In this document: positions 48,271 to 59,315 of the stretch, in pieces | How positions within the stretch are numbered: the first letter of the stretch is position 1 | How the letters are laid out: each line of letters begins with the position of its first letter | NCBI RefSeq assembly: GCF_009795885.1 | Contig: NZ_WTEV01000008.1 | Location: 50,023-114,022, forward strand | DNA: 64,000 nt | DNA from: Gilliamella sp. Pas-s25 | GTDB taxonomy: Bacteria; Pseudomonadota; Gammaproteobacteria; Enterobacterales; Orbaceae | Direction of reading: 5' to 3' | Position numbers and translations under genes: made by a program | Notes under the pieces: model-generated | Seen by the model: the letters and a program-made list of their open reading frames with translations, nothing else | Databases searched by the model: none | Told to the model about the DNA's origin: nothing

Positions 48271-49431
48271 CTAAGGAGTAACGCAAACAGTATTTCTATA
48301 GTTGCCTTTCCAATCTCTCATCACAGATCCACTGGACGTGTCCGTTCCGTACACGTGGTCACTATCCCCCGCCCAATCACTCGTCCAAATCCATATAGCG
48401 GGGTAGAAATGATGAATATAATTCGTCGGCCATCCCCACTCAGTTACAAATCCAGCCCCTATTCGGCGCTGGGCACGATTATTAGGTGACGACGGCATGG
48501 CACCGAACTTACTACCTGGACACTTAAAGTAGGGGTTGGTAGAATCCTTACCATCACCCCGATCAATACAAACAGCATTGGTCAGGTCTTTGACCTGTGT
48601 CAAACGATACCCCAAACTAGGACACCAAGCTTCTTGCTCTTGAAAGGTCCCCCCCCACCCTTTCCTCGGATCATATTTATAATCTCCACGGATCACAAAC
48701 CACTTCTGCAGGACAAACCCATATTTAATTACCTCGTTCCCCCCGCTATCTCTACCTATTATCTCAAAGGTCTGTGGTAACCTTGGCACAGCAATTCGAC
48801 TTGGGTACGGATTCTGCCATTGAGAGTTTGTTGTCGCTGGACCTTTTAGCGTAACCTTAAGAAAAGACATGCTTCTATTTATACCTCTACACACATCAAA
48901 TTCGATCTCTAAGCATCGCATTTCTGTTACTCTTTCCAACAATATGGTGATGATCCCCTCATTCGGGGATGACTCCCATATCAATTCATCGACCTCTCCA
49001 ACCATGAGTAAATAAAAATAAAGTCCATCAGCTCCTGTAGTTGGAAAATTTAGCGCATATGATGCCGGATTGGTTGATTGGACTAAGGCTCCATAATCTG
49101 GATCCCATATACCAGGGATAGTAAACCTGAATTGTCTGTAGGATTCAAGAATAGGTCTTACATACTTGAGCTCTCCCCATTGTAACGCTGGTAGTATTAT
49201 GGCATCACTACGATTATCCCCTCGACCATTTTGACCTGCCAATGCTGGCAAATGCCATAAACATGACAATAATAACAATGCCAATAGTACTTTTCGGGAT
49301 AATTTTGATAGTGATTTGAGAAATAACTTCGAGAATATAAACGAGGCAAGAGGAAAAACGCATCTGATGCATCTATTTGATAAATTTAAGACATTGGTTT
49401 GCCAGTGCTGGTGTCTAAAATGATAATGCAT
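48271..49431 (-). CDS. Secreted lectin-like protein (386 aa), adhesin-type C-terminal domain
   Basis: The N-terminus is long: about 45 residues before a hydrophobic signal (KVLLALLLLSCLWHLPALAG), cleavage likely after Ala65. This resembles the extended signals of type V-secreted proteins. Residues 70-260 are of no family I know. Residues 265-386 (AWCPSLGYRLTQVKDLTNAV, later FYPAIWIWTSDWAGD, and the end NYRNTVCVTP) resemble the C-type-lectin-like tip domain of invasin/intimin-like adhesins, with cysteines able to pair. No beta-barrel or Ig repeats are present, so it may be a detached or secreted tip. AGGTGA precedes ATG 49431. G+C is far above its neighbours (32 of 60 bases at 48301-48360), a sign of transfer. 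Confidence 0.65.
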   Translation of the reverse strand: MHYHFRHQHWQTNVLNLSNRCIRCVFPLASFIFSKLFLKSLSKLSRKVLLALLLLSCLWHLPALAGQNGRGDNRSDAIILPALQWGELKYVRPILESYRQFRFTIPGIWDPDYGALVQSTNPASYALNFPTTGADGLYFYLLMVGEVDELIWESSPNEGIITILLERVTEMRCLEIEFDVCRGINRSMSFLKVTLKGPATTNSQWQNPYPSRIAVPRLPQTFEIIGRDSGGNEVIKYGFVLQKWFVIRGDYKYDPRKGWGGTFQEQEAWCPSLGYRLTQVKDLTNAVCIDRGDGKDSTNPYFKCPGSKFGAMPSSPNNRAQRRIGAGFVTEWGWPTNYIHHFYPAIWIWTSDWAGDSDHVYGTDTSSGSVMRDWKGNYRNTVCVTP

Positions 49432-49588
49432 TACTGTTCACCTGTCAAGTAAATTTATGTTTTATTTCGATTTTTTATATCTATTTGCTTATTAAATAAG
49501 CTGATTTTTAAAATCGGTGAAAGTATAACCGTTTTAAAAAAGCTTGGCTAGCTTTTTTGAGGAATTTTGGGGTGAAAATTAATTAAGT

Positions 49589-49661
49589 GTAGGAAAACGC
49601 CGAGTTGTTTACACTTCATGGCTAAAATAATCCTCTAAAAACTCATAAGGCGTTTTCCTAC
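49589..49661 (-). mobile_element. 73-bp transposase-end repeat, copy A
   Basis: Bounded by GTAGGAAAACGCC and its complement, so it is an imperfect long palindrome. On the minus strand it encodes RKTPYEFLEDYFSHEV and a stop, then the terminal repeat. It is almost identical to the copy at 59802-59874. It is probably the right end of an IS30-like element, or a miniature element made from one. Confidence 0.6.
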
Positions 49662-49853
49662 AATTAACTTGTTCTTGCTTTTCAAAAGAAAGTGACCATG
49701 TCACGCACAGGTATTTCATTAACAGGTATATCAGGAAATTGATTATAAAAATGTTTGCATACAACAGCTTGAAATAGTGTGGCAGTTTTATCTCTAGCGT
49801 TGATACATATTTTTTCCATTCAATAATCAAGGCAGGCATTCAAAATCAGACTT

Positions 49854-50128
49854 TTATCGTTTGCTTGGTTGTGTTTTTTGTTCTATTCCTTTGTTATATA
49901 GGTCTCTCAGTTCATCAACTAAAATCCTAGCATCTTTAAGCGATAATGATGGATAACGCGCCCTATTGTCATTCTTTGAGCTTTTCAGTTCCATCTGTAA
50001 CGAAATTGAAATGCAATTGTTCCTTTTTGTGATATTCTTACGCCTAAACCATCACCATCGGTTAACTCAGGCAACCCAATATAAGTTTTATTTAATATTG
50101 ATTTTAATTTTGTATCACTTAATACCAT
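49854..50128 (-). pseudogene. Truncated tyrosine integrase (DUF4102-type N-terminus)
   Basis: MVLSDTKLKSILNK and LTDGDGLGVRISQKGT, then FQFRYRWN, are the typical start of P4-type phage/island integrases. A TGA stands where Gly is expected, then KAQRMTIGR. After a frameshift the frame RYPSLSLKDARILVDELRDL continues and stops at 49854-49856. The catalytic domain is gone. It marks an old island insertion between nfi and sbcB. No tRNA gene is adjacent. Confidence 0.75.
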
Positions 50129-50265
50129 TGTATTTCTATATTCTGTAAACATCTGCAATGTGAACAAATAAAAAATGCTTAAATAGCTAAAAACAAAAAT
50201 GAATAAGAATTATTATATAATTGAATTTAAATAAATAAAATAAAAATTACGAGCAAAGCTACACA

Positions 50266-51711
50266 ATGAAAAACAACCAAGAACAGCCTACTTTTTACTT
50301 TCATGATTATGAAACTTTTGGAACTCATCCAGCATTAGATCGTCCCGCACAATTTGCTGGGGTTCGAACTGATAAAGATTTTAATATTATTGAAGAACCT
50401 CTTGTTGTATATTGTCATCAATCCCCAGATTATCTACCCAATCCTGAAGCCGTACTAATAACGGGAATTACCCCTCAAGAAGCTAATCAAAAAGGTGTTT
50501 GTGAAGCAGAATTTACTCGCCTAATTCATCAAGCTTTTAGTGAACCAAATACATGTATTCTTGGCTATAATAATATTCGTTTTGATGATGAAGTTACTCG
50601 TAATATTTTATATCGTAATTTTTATGATCCTTACGCCTATAGTTGGAAAAATGGAAATTCCAGATGGGATCTGCTTGATGTAGTGCGAGCTTGTTATGCA
50701 CTAAGACCAGAAGGAATTAATTGGCCAACAAATGATGCAGGCTTACCAAGTTTTCGTTTGGAGCATTTAACAAAAGCGAACAATATTAAGCATGAACATG
50801 CACATGATGCGATGTCTGATGTTTATGCGACTATTGCAATGGCTAAATTAATAAAAGCAAAGCAGCCTAAATTATTTGATTATTTTTTCCAATTACGTAA
50901 AAAAAATAGAGTTGCAGAACTTATTGATGTGGTTAATATCACGCCACTAGTTCACGTATCTGGCATGTTAGGTAGTTACCGTGGAAACTTATCTGTAGTT
51001 GCACCTATAACTTGGCATCCAGTACAAAATAATGCCGCTATTATTTGTGATTTAACGGGAGATATTGATCTCTTAATTGAACTCCCTGTCGAGCAAATAA
51101 AAGAAAAATTGTACACAAAAACTGAAGATCTCCAATTGGGGGAAGCACGAATACCTTTAAAATTGGTTCATACCAATAAATGCCCTATTATTGCACCACT
51201 AAAAACCTTATTACCTGAAAACGCCGAACGGTTTAACATTGATATAAAGCAATGCATAATCAACCAACAAAAACTATTACAAAATCAAAAATTATTACAA
51301 GATAAAATGCAGGCGTTATTTAATATCGATGATAATAGCCCTATTAATACTATTAATTCTGATGTTGATGCTCAAATTTACGGGAGTTTTTTTAATAACC
51401 AAGATAGGTTACGCTGTGACACTGTACGAACAACTCCAATCCAGTTATTAGGTAGTTTATCAATAACGTTTGATGACCCTCGCTTAGCTACACTATTTTT
51501 TAGATACAAAGCACGAAATTATCCACAAACATTGACAGAACATGAACAACTTATCTGGAAGGATTATTGTCGTGATAAACTTCATGTTCAAAAAATCCAA
51601 GATTACTTATTAACATTGGAACAATATGCAGAAACTTATATTCACCAGTCAGAGAAACTTGCAATCATTAAACAACTTTATCATTATTGCCATTATTTAG
51701 TTGGTAATTAA
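50266..51711 (+). CDS. sbcB: Exodeoxyribonuclease I
   Basis: Processive 3'-5' single-strand DNA exonuclease used in recombination and mismatch repair. The DEDD nuclease domain has FHDYETFGTHPALDRPAQFA, the NNIRFDDEVTRNI segment and HDAMSDVYATIAMA. The SH3-like and C-terminal helical domains follow (HVSGMLGSYRGNLSVVAPI). 481 residues (E. coli 475). The ribosome site is weak. Monocistronic; yohJ begins 94 bases later. Confidence 0.96.
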   Translation: MKNNQEQPTFYFHDYETFGTHPALDRPAQFAGVRTDKDFNIIEEPLVVYCHQSPDYLPNPEAVLITGITPQEANQKGVCEAEFTRLIHQAFSEPNTCILGYNNIRFDDEVTRNILYRNFYDPYAYSWKNGNSRWDLLDVVRACYALRPEGINWPTNDAGLPSFRLEHLTKANNIKHEHAHDAMSDVYATIAMAKLIKAKQPKLFDYFFQLRKKNRVAELIDVVNITPLVHVSGMLGSYRGNLSVVAPITWHPVQNNAAIICDLTGDIDLLIELPVEQIKEKLYTKTEDLQLGEARIPLKLVHTNKCPIIAPLKTLLPENAERFNIDIKQCIINQQKLLQNQKLLQDKMQALFNIDDNSPINTINSDVDAQIYGSFFNNQDRLRCDTVRTTPIQLLGSLSITFDDPRLATLFFRYKARNYPQTLTEHEQLIWKDYCRDKLHVQKIQDYLLTLEQYAETYIHQSEKLAIIKQLYHYCHYLVGN

Positions 51712-51805
51712 TTTTGACGGGCGTATTATATATGCAAATAAACCTAATTTCACACTAACTATAGGCATAATAATCATAATTTAAAATTAAGATTAAATTT
51801 ACGTT

Positions 51806-52242
51806 ATGAAACATTTTCTAGCTAAGCACGCCACTATCAAACATCGATTATATTCTTTGTACTATACACTTTTTAGTTATGGTCGGGGATTGGTCATATT
51901 AACTCTCTGTCTATGGGGTGGTGATATTATTTCTAAAATATTACCTATAATGATTCCTGGCAGTATTATCGGTTTGTTAATTCTATTCTTCTTACTTGCC
52001 TTTCAACTAATTCCCACCTGTTGGATCAAAAATAGCTGTAATCTATTCATGCGTTACATGACATTACTTTTCATTCCTGCTGCAATGGGAATAATGGATA
52101 ATTATTCACTTTTATTGCAAAATTGGATACCGATAATATTTGGCTGTGTTGGTGGATCATTCATTGTATTACTTTTAACTGCTTTTTTAACGGAACAATG
52201 TCATAAGGTCATGCCAAAAAGAAAAGATGAGGACCTTCAACC

Positions 52243-52246
<4 letters not shown>
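51806..52246 (+). CDS. yohJ: CidA/LrgA family membrane protein (YohJ-like)
   Basis: A 146-residue protein with four membrane spans and the family motif IPGSIIGLLILFFLL, followed by RYMTLLFIPAAMGIMDNY. CidA/LrgA proteins are holin-like and, with LrgB partners, are linked to pyruvate uptake and to autolysis control in Firmicutes. The role in enteric bacteria is unclear. The N-terminal 25 residues are cytosolic and basic. Its stop overlaps the yohK start by 4 bases. Confidence 0.87.
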
Positions 52247-53581
<1,335 letters not shown>

Positions 53582-53595
53582 TCATCTTTAGGGAT

Positions 53596-53639
53596 AAAAT
53601 TTTGTCAAAAAGTTTCAGGAAAGCATACGTTTTAGTATA
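53596..53639 (+). repeat. 44-bp dispersed promoter-like element, copy 3 (upstream of artP)
   Basis: Matches the rlmC copy at 40 of 44 positions, including the flanking AAAATTTTGT block. TTTCAG (53613-53618) and TATAAA (53636-53641) are 17 bases apart. It lies about 100 bases before artP in the same orientation, a plausible artPIQM promoter. Confidence 0.7.
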
Positions 53640-53742
53640 AAAACAAAGCAAAAAACTGATAGTCTAATAAATTAGATTGCATTATTATGCAAAAAAATGT
53701 AATATTTAATCAATTATTGTTTTAAAAAATATATAACTGACA

Positions 53743-54471
53743 ATGAATATTGAATTAAACCATATTAACTGTTTTTATGGTAAACACCAGGCCTTAAATG
53801 ATGTTTCTCTCTGCTATCCACTTGGTGAGACTATTGTATTACTTGGTCAGAGTGGCGCTGGAAAAAGCTCTTTATTAAAAGTTTTTAATTTACTTGAAAT
53901 ACCCGCATCAGGACAGATGACTATTGCCAATTCACATTTTGATTTTTCTGAAAAAATCAGTGAATCAACAATTCGTCATCTTCGTAAAAATGTAGGAATG
54001 GTATTTCAAAACTACAATTTATGGCCACATTTGACGGTGTTAGAAAACTTAACTGAAGCACCTTGCCAAATATTAAAGTTATCTAAAAAAGAAGCTAACG
54101 ATAAAGCAATGGCTATTTTAAACAGATTACAAATTGATGATATGGCCAAGCGTTATCCGCTTCATCTTTCAGGCGGTCAACAGCAACGTGTTGCTATTGC
54201 TAGAGCATTAATGATGGAACCTCAAATATTATTATTTGATGAACCAACAGCAGCATTAGATCCTGCGATCACATCACAAATTGCTGAAATTATTAATGAA
54301 CTTTCTGAAACGGGAATTACACAAATTATTGTTACTCACGAAGTCGATTTTGCTCGTAAAGTTGCTTCACAAGTCATTTATATGGAGCACGGTAAGATTA
54401 TTGAGCAAGGGCAGTTAGAATGTTTTGCTCATCCTCAAACTGAAGAGTTTAAAGCTTATTTGTCACATTAA
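53743..54471 (+). CDS. artP: Arginine ABC transporter ATPase
   Basis: ATP-binding subunit of a basic amino acid importer. Walker [11 protein letters not shown]-loop FQNYNLWPH, signature [15 protein letters not shown] and Walker [13 protein letters not shown] are intact. The switch histidine is in IVTHEVDFA. 242 residues, as in E. coli ArtP. First gene of artPIQM, in E. coli order. Substrate assignment rests on the family and order; glutamine or lysine/arginine transport cannot be excluded. Confidence 0.92.
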   Translation: MNIELNHINCFYGKHQALNDVSLCYPLGETIVLLGQSGAGKSSLLKVFNLLEIPASGQMTIANSHFDFSEKISESTIRHLRKNVGMVFQNYNLWPHLTVLENLTEAPCQILKLSKKEANDKAMAILNRLQIDDMAKRYPLHLSGGQQQRVAIARALMMEPQILLFDEPTAALDPAITSQIAEIINELSETGITQIIVTHEVDFARKVASQVIYMEHGKIIEQGQLECFAHPQTEEFKAYLSH

Positions 54472-54494
54472 TTAAAATAAATTTAGGTGGATAT

Positions 54495-55229
54495 ATGAAA
54501 AAAACGTTACTAGCCATTTTTCTTGCAGGAACAGCGTTTGTAGCTCAAGCAACAGACACTTTAACAATCGGCACAGAAGCAACTTATGCGCCTTTTGAAT
54601 TTACTAATGAAAAAAATGAAATCATTGGTTTCGATATTGATGTGATTAATAAAATTTGTGATGAGATAAAAGCCTCATGCAAAATTGTCAATCAGTCATT
54701 TGATGGCTTAATTCCTAGTTTAAAAACTCGTCGAATTGATGCTGCTATAGCTGGAATTGATATTACGCCAGAACGTCAAAAGCAAGTTGATTTTACCAAA
54801 ATTTATTATGATGATAGCTCAATTCAATTCATTACATTAAAAGATACATTAACTGACCTTCAGCAATTAAAAGGTAAAACTGTTGGCATTCAAAAAGGAA
54901 CAACTTATCCAAAATATCTAAATGAAAAATTCCCAGATATTAAACAGGTCAGTTACGATAGTTATCAATTTGCTTTTTTAGATTTAAAAGCAAAACGAAT
55001 TGATGCAATCGTATCAAGTTCAATAGTCGCTGGTGAATGGCTAGGTAAAGATTCTGATATTGTACCATTAAGTGATAAAATCACTGATCATGAATTTTTT
55101 GGTGAAGGTTTAGGTATTGCAGTTCGTAAAGGCAATGATCAATTACTAAATCAATTTAACCAAGCTCTGGATAAACTCAAAGCAAATGGTGAATTAGATG
55201 TTATTTATAAAAAATGGTTTAATAAATAA
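54495..55229 (+). CDS. artI: Periplasmic arginine-binding protein
   Basis: A 244-residue solute-binding protein of family 3. A signal peptide (MKKTLLAIFLAGTAFVAQA) is cleaved after Ala19 or so. The ligand-site stretches TEATYAPFEFTNEKNEIIGF, SFDGLIPSLKTRRIDAAIAG and TPERQKQVDF follow ArtI/ArtJ. AGGTGG precedes the ATG. It is followed by a strong hairpin before artQ, which would let this gene be expressed above the membrane subunits. Confidence 0.92.
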   Translation: MKKTLLAIFLAGTAFVAQATDTLTIGTEATYAPFEFTNEKNEIIGFDIDVINKICDEIKASCKIVNQSFDGLIPSLKTRRIDAAIAGIDITPERQKQVDFTKIYYDDSSIQFITLKDTLTDLQQLKGKTVGIQKGTTYPKYLNEKFPDIKQVSYDSYQFAFLDLKAKRIDAIVSSSIVAGEWLGKDSDIVPLSDKITDHEFFGEGLGIAVRKGNDQLLNQFNQALDKLKANGELDVIYKKWFNK

Positions 55230-55262
55230 TTATTAAACAGTAAAACTCGACTTCGCTATGAT

Positions 55263-55295
55263 CTCGCCGCATATTTTGCGGCGAGTTTATTTTTT
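55263..55295 (+). terminator. Intercistronic terminator/attenuator between artI and artQ
   Basis: Stem CTCGCCGC (55263-55270) and GCGGCGAG (55278-55285), 7-base loop, followed by TTTATTTTTT. Strong G+C-rich stem inside an operon. Partial termination here, or protection of the artPI transcript, would raise binding protein over permease. Confidence 0.8.
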
Positions 55296-55315
55296 AATTT
55301 AACAACGGTTTTTTT

Positions 55316-56089
55316 ATGTCAGACTTTCTAACAAATGGAACAAACTGGATTCTATCTTTGATGGATGGATATATCTTGCCACTAATGCAAGCTACATTAA
55401 TTACATTATCATTAGCTTTGGTATCATTAGTTGTAGGAATGTTTTTTGCCTTTATTTTTACGCTATTAGAATCAGCTCCATTCAAACCAATTGCATGGTT
55501 AATGTCTCTTTTTAATTTAACGATTCGAGCTTTACCTGAACTATTAATTGTTGTCGCCATTTATAATGGATTACCCTTATTGCTCATATTATTAAATGAT
55601 GGATTTACAATTAATTTTTACTTCACCTCATTAACAATACAACTCGATATTCAAAATTTTAATATTAACCCTTTTTTATGTGGTGTAGCTGCACTTTCAC
55701 TATTATATGCAGTCTATGCGTCACAAACGCTTCGCGGTGCATTTAAGGCAATTCCCAACGGACAAAGACAAGCAGCCCAAGTGCTTGGACTTAGTAAATC
55801 ACGCACATTCTTCCGTATTATAATGCCACAAATGTGGCGTCATGCCTTACCTGGATTAAGTAATCAGTGGTTAATTTTGTTAAAAGATACCGCACTGGTT
55901 TCGACCATCGCAATTAATGATTTAATGATGCAAACTAAAACCATTATTGCCCGAACAAATCAACCTTTTTTATGGTATATCATCGCAATGATTATTTATC
56001 TCATCATCTCTATTTTTAGCAAAAAAGTAATATCACGAATTGAAAAACGTTCAACTTATTTTGAACAACCAACATCAGCAAAAAGTTAA
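55316..56089 (+). CDS. artQ: Arginine ABC transporter permease ArtQ
   Basis: A 257-residue inner-membrane permease of the His/Glu/Gln/Arg family with about five spans. The coupling EAA loop is in GAFKAIPNGQRQAAQVLGLS, and FRIIMPQMWRHALPGLSNQW follows. Slightly longer than E. coli ArtQ (238) because of an insert near residues 90-115. Twelve bases separate it from artM. Confidence 0.9.
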   Translation: MSDFLTNGTNWILSLMDGYILPLMQATLITLSLALVSLVVGMFFAFIFTLLESAPFKPIAWLMSLFNLTIRALPELLIVVAIYNGLPLLLILLNDGFTINFYFTSLTIQLDIQNFNINPFLCGVAALSLLYAVYASQTLRGAFKAIPNGQRQAAQVLGLSKSRTFFRIIMPQMWRHALPGLSNQWLILLKDTALVSTIAINDLMMQTKTIIARTNQPFLWYIIAMIIYLIISIFSKKVISRIEKRSTYFEQPTSAKS

Positions 56090-56101
56090 TAAGGTCGTAT
56101 T

Positions 56102-56779
56102 ATGTCTGATAATTTTATTTATTACCTTAAAATCATACTACAAGGTCTACCTAATACTTTAAGCTTAGGTATTTTGGGAATTCTATCGGCAGGATTACTG
56201 GCAATTGTCTTAGCATGTTTATTATCATTAAATTCAAATGTATTAACTAAAGTTATTCGTACTTATATTATTATATTTACGGGTTCACCACTGCTTGTCC
56301 AACTATTTTTAATTTATTACGGACCTTCGCAATTTAGTGATACGTTAAGTAAAATGCCTGCCCTTTATGAACTTATTTCATCATCTTGGTTTTGTGCATA
56401 CTTAGCCTTAACACTTAATAGTGCAGCTTACACAACACAAATTTTTTATGGTGCACTAAAATCTTTACCTCAAGGACAATGGCAAGCTTGTCAAGCGCTT
56501 GGTATGAATAAAAAACAAACATTAAAAGTTGTCATGCCATATGCATTAAAACGAGCTCTTTCAACTTATTCAAATGAAGTCATTTTTGTGATTAAAGGCA
56601 CGGCCTTAGTATCAATGATTCAAGTGATGGATATTATGGGATATAGCAATCAATTAAATGGTGATTATTATGATTTTTCTATTTTTGTGGTTGCAGGGCT
56701 AATATACCTCTTGATAAATGGCTTACTGAGCACCATTATGAGAGTTATAGAGAAAAAAGCCCTCACATTCGAAAACTAA
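56102..56779 (+). CDS. artM: Arginine ABC transporter permease ArtM
   Basis: A 225-residue permease, partner of ArtQ. Motifs: YLKIILQGLPNTLSLGI, TGSPLLVQLFLIYYGP, the EAA loop ALKSLPQGQWQACQALGMNKK and VMPYALKRALSTYSNE. E. coli ArtM is 222 residues. uvrC starts one base after the stop, so uvrC may be read through from the transporter operon. Confidence 0.91.
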   Translation: MSDNFIYYLKIILQGLPNTLSLGILGILSAGLLAIVLACLLSLNSNVLTKVIRTYIIIFTGSPLLVQLFLIYYGPSQFSDTLSKMPALYELISSSWFCAYLALTLNSAAYTTQIFYGALKSLPQGQWQACQALGMNKKQTLKVVMPYALKRALSTYSNEVIFVIKGTALVSMIQVMDIMGYSNQLNGDYYDFSIFVVAGLIYLLINGLLSTIMRVIEKKALTFEN

Positions 56780-56780
56780 T

Positions 56781-58616
56781 ATGAGCCAATTTGATTCAAC
56801 CTCCTTTTTGAAAACAGTCCCACATAAACCGGGAATTTATCAGATGTTTAATGATAAAGAGACGATTATTTATGTGGGCAAAGCCAAAGATCTCAATAAT
56901 CGCTTAAAAAGCTATTTTAATAGCAGTAAAAAAACACTAAAAACAGATATGCTTGTTAGCCATATCCATCATGTTGAATTTACAATTACCAATACTGAAA
57001 CTGAAGCCCTGCTACTTGAACAGACATACATCAAAAAACATCAGCCACGATATAATGTGCTTTTAAAGGATGATAAAAGCTACCCGTTTATAAAACTAAG
57101 CAAAGAGAGGCATCCTCAACTATCCCTTTATCGTGGAGCAATTAATCGTAAAAAAGATGAATTTTTTGGTCCTTATCCTAGTGGTTATGCAGTTAAACAG
57201 ATATTAACACTATTGCAAAAAACGTTTCCAATAAGACAGTGTTTAAATACAACCTATCGAAATCGAACTCGTCCCTGTTTGCAATATCAAATTAAACGTT
57301 GTTTAGGTCCTTGTGTGCCAGGTTTAGTCAGTGATGAAGACTATTTAGAGCAAGTTAACTATGTTAGGTTATTTTTATCCGGTCAATCAGATCAAATACT
57401 ACAAAAAATAACCGAAGATATGCAAAAAGCCAGTAAAGAGCTCAATTTTGAAAAGGCTGCGGTTTTGCGTGATCAACTACAAGCAATAAAACATATTAAT
57501 GAAAAACAAGCTATATATAATAATAATGATAATCTTGATGTCATTGGTTTCCATTATGAATCAGGCTTGGCTTGTATATATGTCTTATTTATTCGAAATG
57601 GTCAAACCTTTGGACATCGCTCTTATTTTCCTAAAGTGCCATCGAATACTGAACTAGAAGAAGTTATTGAAACCTTTTTGGGACAATTTTATTTGCAAGG
57701 CAATCAAAATAGAAATATCCCTAAAAAGATTTTACTTAATTTTTCGTTGTCTGATAAACAACCAATGGAAGAGACACTGTCACTTATTGCTGAGCATCAA
57801 GTTAAACTGGTTGATGAACCCAAAGGTGATAATCTTAAATTACTCAATATTGCAACTGTGAATGCTCAAACTGGGGTTAAAAATAAACTACTAGCAAACT
57901 CAACAATTAAACAACGTTACGATGCATTGAAAGCCTTTTTGGGGATTGACAAAATTAATCGAATGGAATGTTTTGATATTAGCCATTTTATGGGTAAAAA
58001 TACCATTGCATCTTGTGTTGTGTTTGATGATAAGGGACCGGTTAAATCTGAGTTTCGACGCTACAATATTACCGGTATTACACCTGGTGACGATTATGCA
58101 GCAATGGAACAAGTATTAACTCGCCGTTACAATAAAAAAGAGCTACCAACTGAAAAAGTGCCTGATATTATTTTTATTGATGGCGGTAAAGGACAACTTA
58201 ACCAAGCTCTACAAGTATTTGAACAATTGGATGTCAATTGGAACAAAAATCACCCTATTTTAATTGGTGTAGCTAAAGGAGCTGAGCGCAAAGAAGGATT
58301 AGAAACCCTCTTTTTTGAAGCTCATGGTACGGGATATTACCTTGATGACCATTCCCCTGCACTATTGCTCATTCAACAAATTAGAAATGCATCACATGAT
58401 CATGCTATCGTAGGTCAACGTAAAAAAGGGACAAAGCAACTTACTGACAGTGCATTAGAGCATATTGAAGGCATTGGTGCCAAAAGACGTCAAGCGCTAC
58501 TCAAACATTTTGGCGGATTAAGAGAGTTAAAAAGTGCCAGTATTGACGAAATAGCTCAAGTGCAAGGTATATCAAAATCATTAGCTGAAAAAATTTATCT
58601 AAATTTACAACAATAA
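56781..58616 (+). CDS. uvrC: Excinuclease ABC subunit C
   Basis: Makes both incisions in nucleotide-excision repair. The N-terminal GIY-YIG domain (KPGIYQMFNDKETIIYVGKA) cuts 3'. The UVR domain near residues 200-240 binds UvrB. The RNase-H-like domain (FDISHFMGKNTIASCVVF, IDGGKGQLNQAL) cuts 5'. A C-terminal helix-hairpin-helix pair (IEGIGAKRRQALLKHFGG) binds DNA. 611 residues, E. coli 610. In E. coli uvrY precedes it; here the artPIQM operon does. Confidence 0.97.
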   Translation: MSQFDSTSFLKTVPHKPGIYQMFNDKETIIYVGKAKDLNNRLKSYFNSSKKTLKTDMLVSHIHHVEFTITNTETEALLLEQTYIKKHQPRYNVLLKDDKSYPFIKLSKERHPQLSLYRGAINRKKDEFFGPYPSGYAVKQILTLLQKTFPIRQCLNTTYRNRTRPCLQYQIKRCLGPCVPGLVSDEDYLEQVNYVRLFLSGQSDQILQKITEDMQKASKELNFEKAAVLRDQLQAIKHINEKQAIYNNNDNLDVIGFHYESGLACIYVLFIRNGQTFGHRSYFPKVPSNTELEEVIETFLGQFYLQGNQNRNIPKKILLNFSLSDKQPMEETLSLIAEHQVKLVDEPKGDNLKLLNIATVNAQTGVKNKLLANSTIKQRYDALKAFLGIDKINRMECFDISHFMGKNTIASCVVFDDKGPVKSEFRRYNITGITPGDDYAAMEQVLTRRYNKKELPTEKVPDIIFIDGGKGQLNQALQVFEQLDVNWNKNHPILIGVAKGAERKEGLETLFFEAHGTGYYLDDHSPALLLIQQIRNASHDHAIVGQRKKGTKQLTDSALEHIEGIGAKRRQALLKHFGGLRELKSASIDEIAQVQGISKSLAEKIYLNLQQ

Positions 58617-58724
58617 CACATTGAAAAAATAACATATTTCAGGCAACATAACCATTAAGAAAAGACTGTTTTTTATCAATCTCTAATACATTGATTAATA
58701 AAATAAAAAAAGAGTTTATGTCAC

Positions 58725-59279
58725 ATGAAAATTAATTTTCCAACAGCCTTAACACTATTTCGAGTTATTTTAATCCCTTTTTTTGTGTTGGCATTTTATT
58801 TGTTTCCCTATAAATGGTCTGGTTTTTTTTCTGCATTGATTTTTTTAATTGCTGCCGTGACTGATGTATTAGATGGTTATCTTGCCCGTCGCTTAGGTCA
58901 AACAACTAAATTTGGCGCATTTTTAGATCCAGTCGCCGACAAAATCATGGTAACAATTGCACTAGTTTTAATTACCCAATATTACCAAGCATGGTGGATC
59001 TCAATCCCTGCAATTATTATCGTTTCGCGCGAAATTATAGTATCGGCCTTACGCGAATGGATGGCTGAAATCGGCAAACGCAACAATGTAGCCGTTTCGT
59101 CTATTGGTAAAATCAAAACGATAGCACAAATGACAGCGCTAACTTGGCTACTTTGGCGCCCTTGTGACATTGTTATTTACGCAGGTCTTGCAGCATTATT
59201 TATTGCAACAGTATTAACGCTATTATCAATGTTACAATATTTATGGATAGCACATAGCGATTTATTAAAAGAAGAATAA
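58725..59279 (+). CDS. pgsA: CDP-diacylglycerol-glycerol-3-phosphate phosphatidyltransferase
   Basis: Makes phosphatidylglycerophosphate, committed to phosphatidylglycerol and cardiolipin, in the inner membrane. The CDP-alcohol phosphotransferase signature [20 protein letters not shown], then DPVADK, is complete. Four or so membrane spans, 184 residues (E. coli 182). It follows uvrC and precedes tRNA genes, as in E. coli (glyW-cysT-leuZ). Confidence 0.96.
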   Translation: MKINFPTALTLFRVILIPFFVLAFYLFPYKWSGFFSALIFLIAAVTDVLDGYLARRLGQTTKFGAFLDPVADKIMVTIALVLITQYYQAWWISIPAIIIVSREIIVSALREWMAEIGKRNNVAVSSIGKIKTIAQMTALTWLLWRPCDIVIYAGLAALFIATVLTLLSMLQYLWIAHSDLLKEE

Positions 59280-59315
59280 CTTTTGGTTAATATTTCCATC
59301 TAAACATCTTTTTAT

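Noticed and set aside
49609..49839. 76-codon frame on the minus strand
   Set aside because: Only its last 16 codons resemble a transposase end; the rest is unlike any protein. Annotated as the repeat instead of a gene.
58628..58665. Possible fourth copy of the 44-bp element upstream of pgsA (TTTCAGGCAACATAACC)
   Set aside because: Only the short TTTCAGG and CATA parts match and the -10 part is missing.
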